Shown: positions 45,064 through 54,335 of the stretch, in pieces
Position numbering within the stretch: the stretch's first letter is position 1
How the letters are laid out: each line of letters begins with the position of its first letter
NCBI GenBank assembly: GCA_015060735.1
Contig: SUXX01000001.1
Location: 1-64,000, forward strand
From: Bacteroides sp.
GTDB taxonomy: Bacteria; Bacteroidota; Bacteroidia; Bacteroidales; Bacteroidaceae
Direction: 5' to 3'
DNA length: 64,000 bases
Made by a program: the position numbers and the translations under genes
The notes under the pieces: generated by a model
What the model saw: the letters and a program-made list of their open reading frames with translations, nothing else
The model's database searches: none
Told to the model about the DNA's origin: nothing

Positions 45064-46311
45064 TTAATAATTGTTAGATAATTCTGATTTAATAAAATAA
45101 GGGTTAAAACTATTATTATTCATTATATTCTCGTCTGCTGCTGATCTGTATTGTCTGTAATAATATTGTTCATTACCTGCGTTGTACACAATTCCCATTT
45201 GATTGGATGTGGTAACTCTCGGTATGTACTTGTTCTTAAATCGTTTATACTTATAAGGTGGCAAAAGTATTTGAAACCTAAAGCCTCCATTTGAGTTAGC
45301 ACGTTGCCCTTTTTGTGCATAAAAGCCAACTGATGCATAACGGAAATGGCGGACCATTTCAAATTTCACTCCTTTTTCTCCCATCAAATATTGTTCACCC
45401 TTTAAACTGAATTGGGTGTTGTACCGAGGCCAATAAAAATAGCCTCCCAAACTCCATGTAGCACTGATGTCAGCGTCATAATGTAAATGAAAGCCTTCCC
45501 AATATCCTATACCAGTTAATCCTACTCTCCCTTCCAAAGAAAACCGTTGGTCTTTGAACGGGTAAAATAGCATCAAGTCGACACCATATCGGTCGGCATT
45601 GAAGTATCCAATGGTCGCTTTCCCTTTAATGTTGAATGGCAACCTAAAGCGTTGCGACAATGTTATGAATCCTGGTTTTATTTTATCATTCAAATAACCG
45701 TATCCGTCGTTGTAGACGGGGAGAATTATTTGTCCTGTAAATTTCATCCCAGGCCATAATGATACCTCTATTGCCGGATTTAGAGAGAACAATACTTGGT
45801 AAATCTGCGTAATAATCAAATTCTTGAATGATAACTGCGGATATACCACAATGTCCACTTTAAACCGTGAACTGTTCATTAACTTTTCTTTTTTCACCTC
45901 GTTCCAGCCGTCTATGTCGTAGCTGGTTTGCCATCCTTCGCGGTTGCCTACCGTTGTCGTGTCATTGCTGTTCGGCTGGTAGGTCAGTGAAAGCTCGGGC
46001 ACATCCAAGTTGGTTACTATGACTTTGCATCGCTTGTCTGTGGGCAATCCCATTTTTTGAATGACATCAATGGCTTTTGCTATACCGACTCCGTTCGCTT
46101 TATACACGTTGTTTTCAATGGTGTAGATGCGTTCGTCTTCAGTTTCTGTCCATCGTACATTCTCGAATCCTATATTAACTAATTCTTCAGCGGCGTTTTT
46201 GCCGTTTGTCTGTCCCCATATCCAAACACTAGGCATTAATGATTCTATAAGTATCATTATGTATAGCCATTGTTTAGTAAACGGTTTTAGACTGAAGAAT
46301 CCGTTTTTCAT
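45064..46311 (-). CDS. Outer-membrane protein, YjbH-like (uncertain)
   Basis: A 415-residue exported protein: signal peptide up to 'WIWGQ' (about residue 33), a mixed region (about 35-130), then alternating hydrophobic/aromatic strands ('FKGKATIGYFNADRYGVDLMLFYPF', 'WSLGGYFYWPRYNTQFSLKGEQYLM', 'GGFRFQILLPP') ending near 'FNPYFIKSELSNNY', which looks like a beta-barrel. The plan resembles YjbH exopolysaccharide-secretion porin-like proteins, but similarity is not certain. First gene of a probable operon with DUF3869 and OmpA, under a clear promoter. Confidence 0.55.
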   Translation of the reverse strand: MKNGFFSLKPFTKQWLYIMILIESLMPSVWIWGQTNGKNAAEELVNIGFENVRWTETEDERIYTIENNVYKANGVGIAKAIDVIQKMGLPTDKRCKVIVTNLDVPELSLTYQPNSNDTTTVGNREGWQTSYDIDGWNEVKKEKLMNSSRFKVDIVVYPQLSFKNLIITQIYQVLFSLNPAIEVSLWPGMKFTGQIILPVYNDGYGYLNDKIKPGFITLSQRFRLPFNIKGKATIGYFNADRYGVDLMLFYPFKDQRFSLEGRVGLTGIGYWEGFHLHYDADISATWSLGGYFYWPRYNTQFSLKGEQYLMGEKGVKFEMVRHFRYASVGFYAQKGQRANSNGGFRFQILLPPYKYKRFKNKYIPRVTTSNQMGIVYNAGNEQYYYRQYRSAADENIMNNNSFNPYFIKSELSNNY

Positions 46312-46377
46312 TTCAGTTTAATATTTATAACTTTAAATATGTTCGCACCAATTAGGGGATAGTATACATATTTCGCA

Positions 46378-46408
46378 CAAAATTAATGCACTTTTTTATA
46401 ATATCAAA
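46378..46408 (-). promoter_or_regulatory. Promoter of the YjbH-DUF3869-OmpA operon
   Basis: Leftward TTTG (46405-46408), 19 bases, then TAATTTTG (46378-46385): a full match to -33/-7 consensus, 67 bases before the first ATG at 46311. Confidence 0.75.
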
Positions 46409-46481
46409 AAAAACTTCAGAAAAAATGTTGAAGACGGTGAAAAAGGGGGGCGTACGCTCTTGTTAAAGCCTCTTTGGAGAA

Positions 46482-46512
46482 GAAAAAGGAACTTCTTAAG
46501 TCGAAGTTCCTT
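46482..46512 (-). terminator. Terminator of tRNA-Lys
   Basis: Leftward AAGGAACTTC and GAAGTTCCTT form a ten-pair stem with a short loop, followed by TTTTTC, directly after the tRNA 3' end. Confidence 0.85.
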
Positions 46513-46587
46513 GGTGATCCGCTTGGGGCTCGAACCCAAGACCCCAACATTAAAAGTGTTGTGCTCTACCTGCTGAGCTAGCGAATC
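46512..46587 (-). tRNA. tRNA-Lys, anticodon TTT
   Basis: Leftward GATTCGC pairs with GCGGATC (one mismatch-like G-T pair) around a full cloverleaf: D-arm GCTCAGCAGGTAGAGC, anticodon loop CTTTTAA with anticodon TTT, T-arm CTTGGGTTCGAGCCCCAAG-like, and an encoded CCA at the 3' end. Single tRNA with its own promoter and terminator. Confidence 0.96.
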
Positions 46588-46619
46588 AAACCTCTTGTGC
46601 TTCTTTCGAATAGCGGGTG

Positions 46620-46651
46620 CAAAGATAGTTCTTTTGGGTGAATTGTCCAAA
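46620..46651 (-). promoter_or_regulatory. Promoter of tRNA-Lys
   Basis: Leftward TTTG (46648-46651), 20 bases, TATCTTTG (46620-46627), ending 32 bases before the tRNA 5' end. Confidence 0.75.
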
Positions 46652-46673
46652 TACGGTAAAGAAAAACTTTATT

Positions 46674-46713
46674 AAACATGAAGGCATTTTTAGAAAACGC
46701 CTTCATGTTTTAA
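46674..46713 (-). terminator. Terminator of the AI-2E transporter gene
   Basis: AAACATGAAGGC and GCCTTCATGTTT form a 12-pair stem, 24 bases beyond the leftward stop, with A and T on the two outer sides. Its right half (AAACGCCTTCATGTTTTAA) matches the hairpin at 20522-20577 except for one base. Confidence 0.8.
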
Positions 46714-46736
46714 GATAAACACCTTGGGGAAATGTT

Positions 46737-47831
46737 TTAATCTTCCGACTTCATGTGTCGCTCGCTTTCTTTGATATACCTTTTATAATAAGAAAGGATG
46801 ATGCTGGTACATGGTAGGGCAATAATCATTCCGACGACTCCCATTAAAGCCCCCCAGACAGAGAGGGATAACAGGATGATGGCTGGGTTTAAGCCGGTAA
46901 TTTTTCCCATAACCTTAGGGACGATGATGCTGTCTTGAATCAGTTGTACGATACAGAACACCAACAAGGCACAGCATAATATCCACCAAAAGTTTTCACC
47001 GGTATCTGCAGCCTTCAATAATGCCAACAATACGGTTGGCACCAATGCGATGAGTTGCAGATAAGGAACCATATTCAGCAGGCCGATGAAAAGCCCGAAT
47101 CCGACGGCCAAGGGGAAGTCGATGATTAAAAATCCGATGCTGAAAAGTACGCCAACTAAAAAGGCTACCAAGGCTTGTCCACGAAAATACTTATTCATGC
47201 CCTCTTTCACATCGTTGACAATACGGGTAGCCATCTGACGATACTTGCCCGGCACCAATCCGGCCCAACCACTGGCAATGGATTCGTAGTCCAGCAAGAT
47301 GAAGAACATATATAATAAGGTGATAAAAAGGGCGAAAATGCTGAAAACGGCATTTACCGAATGAGTGAAGATGCTCCAAGCCTTAGGAAGAACCTGCTGG
47401 AGCGTTTGTGCTAGATTCTCTTCGCTCAAAGCACGTTGTATTTGTAACATGTCGATGTGTTCTTTTATAAAATTAGCCAATGTGCCCGGAATAGCTGCTT
47501 GCTTAGAACCTTCGATGAAATAATCGGTTAGTAATTCTTGCAACTTACCGAATTCGTCAATGATGGGTGGCACCAGCAATACGAAAGCCAAAGTCAGGAC
47601 TCCCGTTAACACCATCAATGTGACAATGATGGATAAAGCCCGGTTTTTCAATTTTAGCTTGTATTGGAAAAATGTGACCATCGGATAAATCATGTAGGCA
47701 ATGAGCCAGGCAATGAAGAAAGGGAGCAGCACACTGCTCAGGTAATTCACCAAATATAATACACCTATTATAATAAGGATAGTGATAATCCCCCGAATGA
47801 AACTATCGAATGTTATTTTCTTTTCCAACAT
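46737..47831 (-). CDS. AI-2E family transporter
   Basis: A 364-residue membrane protein with eight membrane segments and the family blocks 'LVNYLSSVLLPFFIAWLIAYMIYP', 'YFRGQALVAFLVGVLFSIGFLIIDFPLAVGFGLFIGLLNMVPYLQLIALVP', 'IQDSIIVPKVMGKITGLNPAIILLSLSVWGALMGVVGMIIALP'. The family includes Na+/H+ antiporters and a putative autoinducer-2 exporter; the substrate here is unknown. Monocistronic and divergent from rsmI. Confidence 0.9.
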   Translation of the reverse strand: MLEKKITFDSFIRGIITILIIIGVLYLVNYLSSVLLPFFIAWLIAYMIYPMVTFFQYKLKLKNRALSIIVTLMVLTGVLTLAFVLLVPPIIDEFGKLQELLTDYFIEGSKQAAIPGTLANFIKEHIDMLQIQRALSEENLAQTLQQVLPKAWSIFTHSVNAVFSIFALFITLLYMFFILLDYESIASGWAGLVPGKYRQMATRIVNDVKEGMNKYFRGQALVAFLVGVLFSIGFLIIDFPLAVGFGLFIGLLNMVPYLQLIALVPTVLLALLKAADTGENFWWILCCALLVFCIVQLIQDSIIVPKVMGKITGLNPAIILLSLSVWGALMGVVGMIIALPCTSIILSYYKRYIKESERHMKSED

Positions 47832-47991
47832 AAGCCTTTTGAATCACGATGATGCACAAAAATACGATTTATGAAACAAAAAACGGTGTGAATTGTTGAT
47901 AAAATTAGTGATAAAAGGTGGAATTGCAGAAATATTAGGCAACTTCTGTTAAATTATGGATGGAATTGATGTTGTACTTCCAAATTCTTTT

Positions 47992-47999
47992 TACTTTTG
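47992..47999 (+). promoter_or_regulatory. -7 box for rsmI
   Basis: TACTTTTG lies 28 bases before the rsmI ATG; a partial -33 (GTTG near 47971) is 17 bases upstream. Confidence 0.55.
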
Positions 48000-48027
48000 T
48001 CTAAAAGATTAAGAAAAACATCGTGTT

Positions 48028-48702
48028 ATGGGAAGATTGTATGTGGTACCTACACCAGTAGGGAATTTGGAGGACATGACCTTTCGAGCCATCCGAATAC
48101 TGAAAGAGGCTGATCTGATACTTGCAGAAGATACAAGAACCTCCGGTATTTTGCTGAAACATTTTGAAATCAAGAATGCCATGACCTCACACCATAAGTT
48201 CAATGAACATAAGACGGTAGAAGGCATAGTAAACCGTTTGAAGGCAGGAGAGACGATTGCATTGATTTCAGATGCCGGTACGCCCGCCATTTCTGACCCA
48301 GGTTTTTTGGTCGTCAGAGAGTGTGTGAGAAATGGGATAGAAGTACAATGCCTGCCGGGTGCGACCGCCTTTGTGCCCGCCTTGGTTTCTTCCGGACTAC
48401 CTAATGACCGTTTTTGCTTTGAAGGTTTCCTTCCTCAGAAGAAAGGGCGAATGACGCGATTGGTGTCTTTGCAAGAAGAGACTCGAACGATGATTTTTTA
48501 TGAATCGCCTTATCGCTTGGTTAAAACCTTGACGCAATTTGTCGAATACTTCGGCCCTGAACGTCAGGTAGCGGTATGCCGAGAGATTTCAAAATTACAT
48601 GAGGAGAGTGTTCGGGGAACATTAACAGAAGTTATTGCACATTTCACTGCAAATGAGCCACGGGGTGAAATTGTGATTGTTTTAAGTGGAAAAGAAAACT
48701 AA
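48028..48702 (+). CDS. rsmI: 16S rRNA (cytidine-1402-2'-O)-methyltransferase
   Basis: A 224-residue SAM-dependent tetrapyrrole-methylase-fold enzyme: 'LYVVPTPVGNLEDMTFRAIRILKEADLILAEDTRTSGILLKHF', 'SDAGTPAISDPGFLVVRECVRNGIEVQCLPGATAFVPALVSSGLPNDRFCFEGFLP'. It methylates C1402 in the decoding centre of 16S rRNA. It ends at the core domain without the C-terminal extension seen in E. coli RsmI, as is usual in Bacteroidetes. A lipoprotein gene follows after 15 bases. Confidence 0.95.
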   Translation: MGRLYVVPTPVGNLEDMTFRAIRILKEADLILAEDTRTSGILLKHFEIKNAMTSHHKFNEHKTVEGIVNRLKAGETIALISDAGTPAISDPGFLVVRECVRNGIEVQCLPGATAFVPALVSSGLPNDRFCFEGFLPQKKGRMTRLVSLQEETRTMIFYESPYRLVKTLTQFVEYFGPERQVAVCREISKLHEESVRGTLTEVIAHFTANEPRGEIVIVLSGKEN

Positions 48703-48717
48703 CTAAAAATGAGACGT

Positions 48718-49581
48718 ATGAAAAAACTATTATTCCTATCAGTATGTGTAGCCGTATTATCTTCGTGTGGAAATATGGCACAAAATGAGACATTGAAGGC
48801 TGAAAACGATTCCTTGACTTATGTTTTGGCCAACCGTGATGCCGAACTGGATGAAATCATGGCGGCATTTAATGAAGTACAGGAAGGTTTCCGATTAATA
48901 AATGAGGCTGAAAACCGAGTTGACTTGCAAAGTGGTGCGATAGAAGGGGTGTCCGCATCTCAAAAAATAAAAGAAGATATCCGTTTCATTAGTGAAAAAT
49001 TGCAGTCCAATCGCGAGCAGATAGCCAAGTTGGAAGAACAATTGAAGAATAGTCAACATAATTCAGCCCAGTTTAAGAAGGCCATTGCTAACTTGAATAA
49101 GGAACTACAGATTCGGACTGAGCAGATTGAGACGTTGCAAATGGAGTTGGCTTCCAAGAATATCCGTATCGCTGAGTTGGATGATGCAGTTGCCGGGCTG
49201 AATCAGAATGTAGCCGATTTGGTTGCCGAAAATGAGGCGAAGGCTGCGGTTGTGGCTAGTCAAGACAAAGCATTGAATACCGCTTGGTTTGTTTTTGGCA
49301 CAAAGTCAGAATTAAAGGAGCAGAAGATTATTGAATCCAAGTTCTTACAAAAAACAAAGGTCTTGGCTGATTCTGAATTCAACAAAGACTATTTTACTCC
49401 GATTGATATCCGGACAGACAAGGAAATCAAGTTGTATAGCAAGAATGCAGAACTATTGACCACTCATCCGGCCGGTTCATATGAATTGGTAGAAGATGAT
49501 AAAGGACAGTTGACATTAAAGATTACTAATCCGAGTAAATTCTGGAGCGTGTCTCGATATTTAGTGATTTTGGTCAAATAA
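48718..49581 (+). CDS. Coiled-coil lipoprotein of unknown role
   Basis: A 287-residue lipoprotein from ATG 48718 ('MKKLLFLSVCVAVLSSCGN', lipobox SSC); an ATG at 48709 adds only three residues. Residues about 20-185 are a long coiled coil with heptads ('LKAENDSLTYVLANRDAELDEIMAAF', 'EKLQSNREQIAKLEEQLKNSQ', 'QIRTEQIETLQMELASKNIRIAELDDAVAGLNQ'). The C-terminal about 90 residues ('TAWFVFGTKSELKEQKIIE... SRYLVILVK') are a compact domain. Related Bacteroides proteins have been described as collagen-binding adhesins (Cbp1); I recall this only vaguely and give it as a possibility. Confidence 0.75.
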   Translation: MKKLLFLSVCVAVLSSCGNMAQNETLKAENDSLTYVLANRDAELDEIMAAFNEVQEGFRLINEAENRVDLQSGAIEGVSASQKIKEDIRFISEKLQSNREQIAKLEEQLKNSQHNSAQFKKAIANLNKELQIRTEQIETLQMELASKNIRIAELDDAVAGLNQNVADLVAENEAKAAVVASQDKALNTAWFVFGTKSELKEQKIIESKFLQKTKVLADSEFNKDYFTPIDIRTDKEIKLYSKNAELLTTHPAGSYELVEDDKGQLTLKITNPSKFWSVSRYLVILVK

Positions 49582-49651
49582 GATTATTCCACTAACCAAC
49601 GCTTCACATTGCGGGTTTCGGTACTAAATTTTACGCAAACCTTCATCAACT

Positions 49652-49690
49652 AACGCTTGCCGGCCTTGAAAGTATTGGCAAGCGTTTTTC
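49652..49690 (+). terminator. Terminator of the coiled-coil lipoprotein gene
   Basis: AACGCTTGCC and GGCAAGCGTT form a ten-pair stem followed by TTT, 70 bases after the stop. Confidence 0.75.
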
Positions 49691-49795
49691 ATTGATTTGT
49701 TGTAAAGTATCCCGGAGTGTGTCGTCCAATTGAACTTGAATACATCGTATTTTATTCTGAAAAGTAAGATTAGGCTGTCGTTTTTCATGTTAATT

Positions 49796-49840
49796 GGTAA
49801 AAAAACGAGAGAGGGTATGTTAACATACCCTCTCTTTTGC
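49796..49840 (-). terminator. Terminator of the left SusC/SusD unit
   Basis: GAGAGGGTATGTTAACATACCCTCTC is a perfect 26-base palindrome (position 49806 onward); leftward it is followed by CGTTTTTT. It lies about 14 bases past the SusD stop. The rest of the 49582-49853 gap holds nothing else recognisable. Confidence 0.85.
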
Positions 49841-49853
49841 TTATGTAGAAGAA

Positions 49854-51356
49854 TTACAATACGTTTTGATCTTCTTCGTTAATCAAGTCATTTTCTTGAA
49901 TTTCTTTCAAAGGAATTTGGTAAATCCAGCGAGTGTCACGTGCAGGAACAGCGATGTTATATCCCGGCATGTAATTGTTGCCTTTGTATGTACGATCGAT
50001 ACCTTTGTTTAAACGCTTCAAGTCGTAGTATGCAAACCCTTCACCCCACAGCTCAATACGACGTTGGAGATGGATGTCGTCAAGTGTAACAGAAGTCATG
50101 TTCCAATCCGGTTGGCGTGCACTCATCAGTTCCTTCAAAACTTGAGCACCCTTTGCACCGTCACCCATACGTACATATGCTTCCGCTTCGATCAAGACCA
50201 TTTCAGCAGCACGCATATACATGTAGTTTTCTGACCAGTCGCTTACGTGACCGAACTTCACATTTGCATATGGTAATGAAGCTGCCTGAGTAGGTTGAGT
50301 TTCATCACCTTCCGGACCGTTGAACCACTTCTTACGTGCATCGGTATCCGGAATTTGGTTGTACAAACGAACGTCAATCAAGCGTGGAGCATAACCGATA
50401 CCTGCATAACCTGGAGCAATGTTTGAAATCATTGAGAAGAATGATGCATAAGTTGTCTGGGTTTCAGTTGTGTGAGCAAATCCCCACATCCATTCTTGAT
50501 TGTTGATTGTCACGAAACCGTCGTAAAGACCTGCTGCAGTAGCCGGCATCATTGTATAGCCTTGGCGAGCCTTGTTGGCTGCATTGGCTGCTTCCTGCCA
50601 CTTGTTTGCCAACAAATAGTAACGTGCCAAAATACCGTAAGCTACGTTAGCGTCTACATAGTTCTTGTTCGGACGTTTGTAACCGCCTTCTAAATTTTCA
50701 ACAGCGTTGGTCAAGTCCAATTCAATTTGAGCCATAACTTCTCCCACTGTGTTACGTCCCTTTGCTGCTGCGATTTCTTCTTCTGTTTTGCCATCAGCTG
50801 CAGTGTATATAAGAGGAACACCCGGAGCATCTACGTTCACAGAACCGTCTGCAGCTGTAGCGAATTGGTACAACTGAATTAGGTGCAAGTAAGCTAAACC
50901 ACGGATAGCCTGTGCTTGTCCAATCAACCCTTTTTGATCGGCAGTTTCACCACCTTCCGGATAAAGGCTGAGGATTTCGTTAGACTTGGCAATCATGGTA
51001 TAATAGTTCAACCAGTGGCAGAGGGTACGACGGTATGGCTCTTGATGGTTGTCAAGTTGGTGGTCGTAATTGAACCAGTGTGAAGATTGCATAACAATAT
51101 CTTCTGCCATCATGTCGGTTGCATGAAGTGAACCCATGTAACCGAAATCGTCGTGGGCATTGTTACTTGTTTGGTTGAAAGTGACCATCCATGACCACAT
51201 ACCATTTAAGAATACATCCGGATTCTTTCCAGCTGCTTCAGCCGCAGCAGTTTCATCCAAATAATTGGTGTAATCAGTATCAAGGTATGAGTCGCTACAT
51301 GCAGTCAGACCTGCAAGAGCAATCATGCTTGCTGCGATATATTTTGTAAATTTCAT
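49854..51356 (-). CDS. SusD/RagB-family glycan-binding lipoprotein (left unit)
   Basis: A 500-residue surface lipoprotein with lipobox LTAC ('IAASMIALAGLTACSDSYLD') and SusD features: 'IAKSNEILSLYPEGGETADQKGLIGQAQAIRGLAYLHLIQLYQF' (TPR helix pair), 'AYGILARYYLLANKWQEAANAANKA', and the C-terminal 'RIELWGEGFAYYDLKRLNKGI'. It caps its SusC partner (30 bases upstream in reading direction) and helps capture oligosaccharide or peptide ligand. It shares the transcript of the left SusC and should be expressed only when the invertible segment is flipped. Confidence 0.9.
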   Translation of the reverse strand: MKFTKYIAASMIALAGLTACSDSYLDTDYTNYLDETAAAEAAGKNPDVFLNGMWSWMVTFNQTSNNAHDDFGYMGSLHATDMMAEDIVMQSSHWFNYDHQLDNHQEPYRRTLCHWLNYYTMIAKSNEILSLYPEGGETADQKGLIGQAQAIRGLAYLHLIQLYQFATAADGSVNVDAPGVPLIYTAADGKTEEEIAAAKGRNTVGEVMAQIELDLTNAVENLEGGYKRPNKNYVDANVAYGILARYYLLANKWQEAANAANKARQGYTMMPATAAGLYDGFVTINNQEWMWGFAHTTETQTTYASFFSMISNIAPGYAGIGYAPRLIDVRLYNQIPDTDARKKWFNGPEGDETQPTQAASLPYANVKFGHVSDWSENYMYMRAAEMVLIEAEAYVRMGDGAKGAQVLKELMSARQPDWNMTSVTLDDIHLQRRIELWGEGFAYYDLKRLNKGIDRTYKGNNYMPGYNIAVPARDTRWIYQIPLKEIQENDLINEEDQNVL

Positions 51357-51386
51357 ATTTGTCTGTTTTTTTAGTTGATAGTTTGA

Positions 51387-54335
51387 TTAGAATGTCAAGT
51401 TCAGACCGAGTGAGTATGTTCTCACGGCTGAGTAACCTAACTTCGTATCACCGCTGAAGTACATACGTGGGTCCAAACCTTCGCGTTTAGACTTCAACCA
51501 GAGGTTATCACCTGTAACATAAACACGTAATCTCTCAATACCTGCTTTGCGAATCCAGTTTTCCGGCAAAGAATAACCCAAAGTTACGTTACGCAAGCTG
51601 AAGTAAGATGCATCTGTCAAGAAGAAATCCACATAGTTACCTTGTGCGATACCTTGGCTTTGAATCTGATAGCCCAATGCCGGAATATTGGTCTTGGTGT
51701 TTTCCGGTGTCCAACGGTTCATCATATCCTTGTGGAAGTTCTGACCGGCGTCACCTGAATTCATCAAACCGGAATAGTTGCTATCATATACATTGCCACC
51801 CAATTGGAAAGCTGTTTGGATAGACAAGTCGAAACCGTATGCTTCGAAGGTAGTAGAAAGACCACCTACGAAATCAGGAATAGACGATTTGCCTGTTTGG
51901 CGTCTTGTAGCATCGGTAATTGTGCTGACTTTTTCTATTTCGCCGGTTTCGTTACCGTTGTTGTCAGTTAAATACTTGTTATATAACGGTGAACCTGTTT
52001 CCGGGTCTACACCGGCGTATTCATAAGTGTAGAAATCATACAATGAACCACCCAACTTTCTCCAATACATACCAGCTTGGTAACCGTCAGGATATTTATC
52101 GGCAGGTTTAGATACCGGTAACTTGGTCAATTCGTTCTTGTAGTGTGTACCGTTCAATGATACATTCCACTTGAAGTTCTCAGTGTTGAAGATGTCTGCA
52201 TTGATTTCGAATTCAATACCGGTATTCTTCATGTCCATTTCGTTGCGGTAGATACCGGATGGGCTACCTTCTGATGAAGCAAGCGGGCTGTAGTAAAGCA
52301 TGTCTTTAGTTTCCTTGATGAAGAAATCAAAGTTGAAGTCCAACCATTCCCACAAGCCTAATTCGATACCGGCATTGAAGTTGTTACTCTTTTCCCATGT
52401 CAAATCCTTGTTGCCACGCAAATACTTGGTAAAGGCAGCCGAACCGTCAACACGGTCTACGGTGTACAAATCTGAATAGGCTTTCCAAATGGTAGCACCG
52501 CTTGAAGTCAAGATGTTATCATTACCTTGAGTACCGAAAGACGCTTTCACTTTCAAGTTATCCAACCATGCAACATCCTTCAAGAAGGCTTCTTCCTTGG
52601 CTCTCCATGAACCACCGATGGCCCAGAATGTACCCCAACGATTGTCTTTATGGAAACGTGAAGAACCGTCGCGACGGATAGAACCTGTCAAGTAGTATTT
52701 ATCAGCATAGTCATAATCCATCTTAGCAAAATAACCTTCCAATGCATATTCGGCACTGTAGCTAGTCAAGCCTTGATATTGAGAAGCGTTGCTGAAATCC
52801 GGGTTGGTCGGGTCAGCAAAGTTAGTCATGTGACCTTCCAAGTATTTGTACTTGTCATTTTTTGTTTCATGACCCAACAATACGTTGAAGTTGTGTTCGC
52901 CGAATTCGCGTGTCCAGTTCAACAATTGGTTGATGTTCAATGCACCACGACGGCTGGTGTAGTTGTAACCACGGCCTCCTACATTGTAAGCATCGCCACC
53001 AATCGGAGTTGCAAATTCAACGCTTGAATTGTTGAATACGTCATAAGCTACGTTCAAAGTGAACTTGAAGTCGTTCAAGAAGTTTGCTTCAAAGTAACCA
53101 CGTGAACTCAAGTTGTCGGACATGAACTTATTAAGGCTTTCCTTGGCTGTAGCTAGTGGGTTTTGTTCGGCTGAATAAGGACGTGCGTATTCAGAACCGA
53201 AGTCATAGCGTACGTTACCCTTTTCGTCGTACATCAAGTTACCGTTAGCATCATACAAATAAATCGGATAGATAGGGGCGATGTTTTGGGAGAACATGAA
53301 GATGTTCGAGTAAGTACCGCCACTTTCGGAACCGAAGGCTCTACGGATAGTGTTTGAGTAAGCCATGTTACCACCTACACGGAAGTGCTTACCGATGTTT
53401 TGGTCAACCTTTACACGGGCAGAGATACGTTCGAAACCTGACCCCACCATGTAACCTTCGTCTTCCAAGTAGCCCAAAGAAGCATAAGCCTGAGTCTTGT
53501 CGTTACCGCCGGAGATGTTGACGTTGTATTCTTGGCGTGAACCGTTTTCGAACGGGTCTTTTGTCCAGTCATCGTTCCACTTGTAATCCTTAGCCGAAGC
53601 ATTCAATTTGCCGGTTGTAGGGTCAATCAATGCATTATCTGCAACCCCTTTGAACTTGTTGTATTTCAAGACCTTTCCAATCAAGTTTTCTGCAGCATAT
53701 TGGTTAACGTCACCTTCGATGTTTCCAATGAGTGAGTTACGATATGAGTCGTACATCATTTCGTAATATTCGCCGGCATCGCTGATGATGTCGTAATTGC
53801 CTACGCCACGTGTGTTCAAACCATAACGAGCCTCGAAGTTAATCTTGGCCTTACCGCTCTTGCTACCCTTAGTGGTAACGATAATAACACCGTTAGAACC
53901 ACGGGCACCATACATAGAGTTTGCAGCTGCATCCTTCAATACGGTCAATGATTCGATGTCTTGTGTAGAAATAGAGTTCAAAGAACCTTCGTAAGGTACA
54001 CCATCTACCACAATCAGCGGTTCCTGGCTACTGGAAATAGAACCGATACCACGGATACGGATGCTGGCACTTGTACCCGGAGAACCGGATGAAGAAGCAA
54101 TCTGTACACCTGCTACAGCACCTTCCAATGATTTGGAGATGTCCGATACTTGCATCTTCTGAATCTTGTCACCACGCATGGTTGCAGCCGAACCTGTAAA
54201 CGAAGATTTCTTTGCAGTACCATAAGCTACTACCATTACTTCGTCCAACATGGCATTATCGGCCTTCAAAGAAATTACCAAATTTGGTTTGATAGCCACT
54301 TCCTGCGTACGCATACCGATGAAAGAAATCATCAA
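51387..54335 (-). CDS. Silent, leaderless SusC/RagA TonB-dependent receptor body (left unit)
   Basis: An open frame of 982 codons that begins abruptly inside a SusC protein: 'MISFIGMRTQEVAIKPN' (end of the CarboxypepD_reg-like domain), then 'LDEVMVVAYGTAKKSSFTGSAATM', the plug with 'SSSGSPGTSASIRIRGIGSISSSQEPLIVVDGVPYEG' and 'GARGSNGVIIVTTKGSKSG', and a beta-barrel ending 'YSLGLNLTF'. Signal peptide, most of the N-terminal domain, start codon and promoter are missing. The missing part exists once, in the invertible segment, joined now to the right-hand SusC. The frame is open through the inverted repeat, so inversion restores a full 1054-residue receptor. Not a pseudogene but an OFF-state expression cassette. 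Confidence 0.9.
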   Translation of the reverse strand: MMISFIGMRTQEVAIKPNLVISLKADNAMLDEVMVVAYGTAKKSSFTGSAATMRGDKIQKMQVSDISKSLEGAVAGVQIASSSGSPGTSASIRIRGIGSISSSQEPLIVVDGVPYEGSLNSISTQDIESLTVLKDAAANSMYGARGSNGVIIVTTKGSKSGKAKINFEARYGLNTRGVGNYDIISDAGEYYEMMYDSYRNSLIGNIEGDVNQYAAENLIGKVLKYNKFKGVADNALIDPTTGKLNASAKDYKWNDDWTKDPFENGSRQEYNVNISGGNDKTQAYASLGYLEDEGYMVGSGFERISARVKVDQNIGKHFRVGGNMAYSNTIRRAFGSESGGTYSNIFMFSQNIAPIYPIYLYDANGNLMYDEKGNVRYDFGSEYARPYSAEQNPLATAKESLNKFMSDNLSSRGYFEANFLNDFKFTLNVAYDVFNNSSVEFATPIGGDAYNVGGRGYNYTSRRGALNINQLLNWTREFGEHNFNVLLGHETKNDKYKYLEGHMTNFADPTNPDFSNASQYQGLTSYSAEYALEGYFAKMDYDYADKYYLTGSIRRDGSSRFHKDNRWGTFWAIGGSWRAKEEAFLKDVAWLDNLKVKASFGTQGNDNILTSSGATIWKAYSDLYTVDRVDGSAAFTKYLRGNKDLTWEKSNNFNAGIELGLWEWLDFNFDFFIKETKDMLYYSPLASSEGSPSGIYRNEMDMKNTGIEFEINADIFNTENFKWNVSLNGTHYKNELTKLPVSKPADKYPDGYQAGMYWRKLGGSLYDFYTYEYAGVDPETGSPLYNKYLTDNNGNETGEIEKVSTITDATRRQTGKSSIPDFVGGLSTTFEAYGFDLSIQTAFQLGGNVYDSNYSGLMNSGDAGQNFHKDMMNRWTPENTKTNIPALGYQIQSQGIAQGNYVDFFLTDASYFSLRNVTLGYSLPENWIRKAGIERLRVYVTGDNLWLKSKREGLDPRMYFSGDTKLGYSAVRTYSLGLNLTF

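Noticed and set aside
51387..54335. Left susC as a decayed pseudogene
   Set aside because: The truncation point coincides with the inverted repeat, the rest of the frame is intact, and the missing leader is available in frame on the invertible segment.
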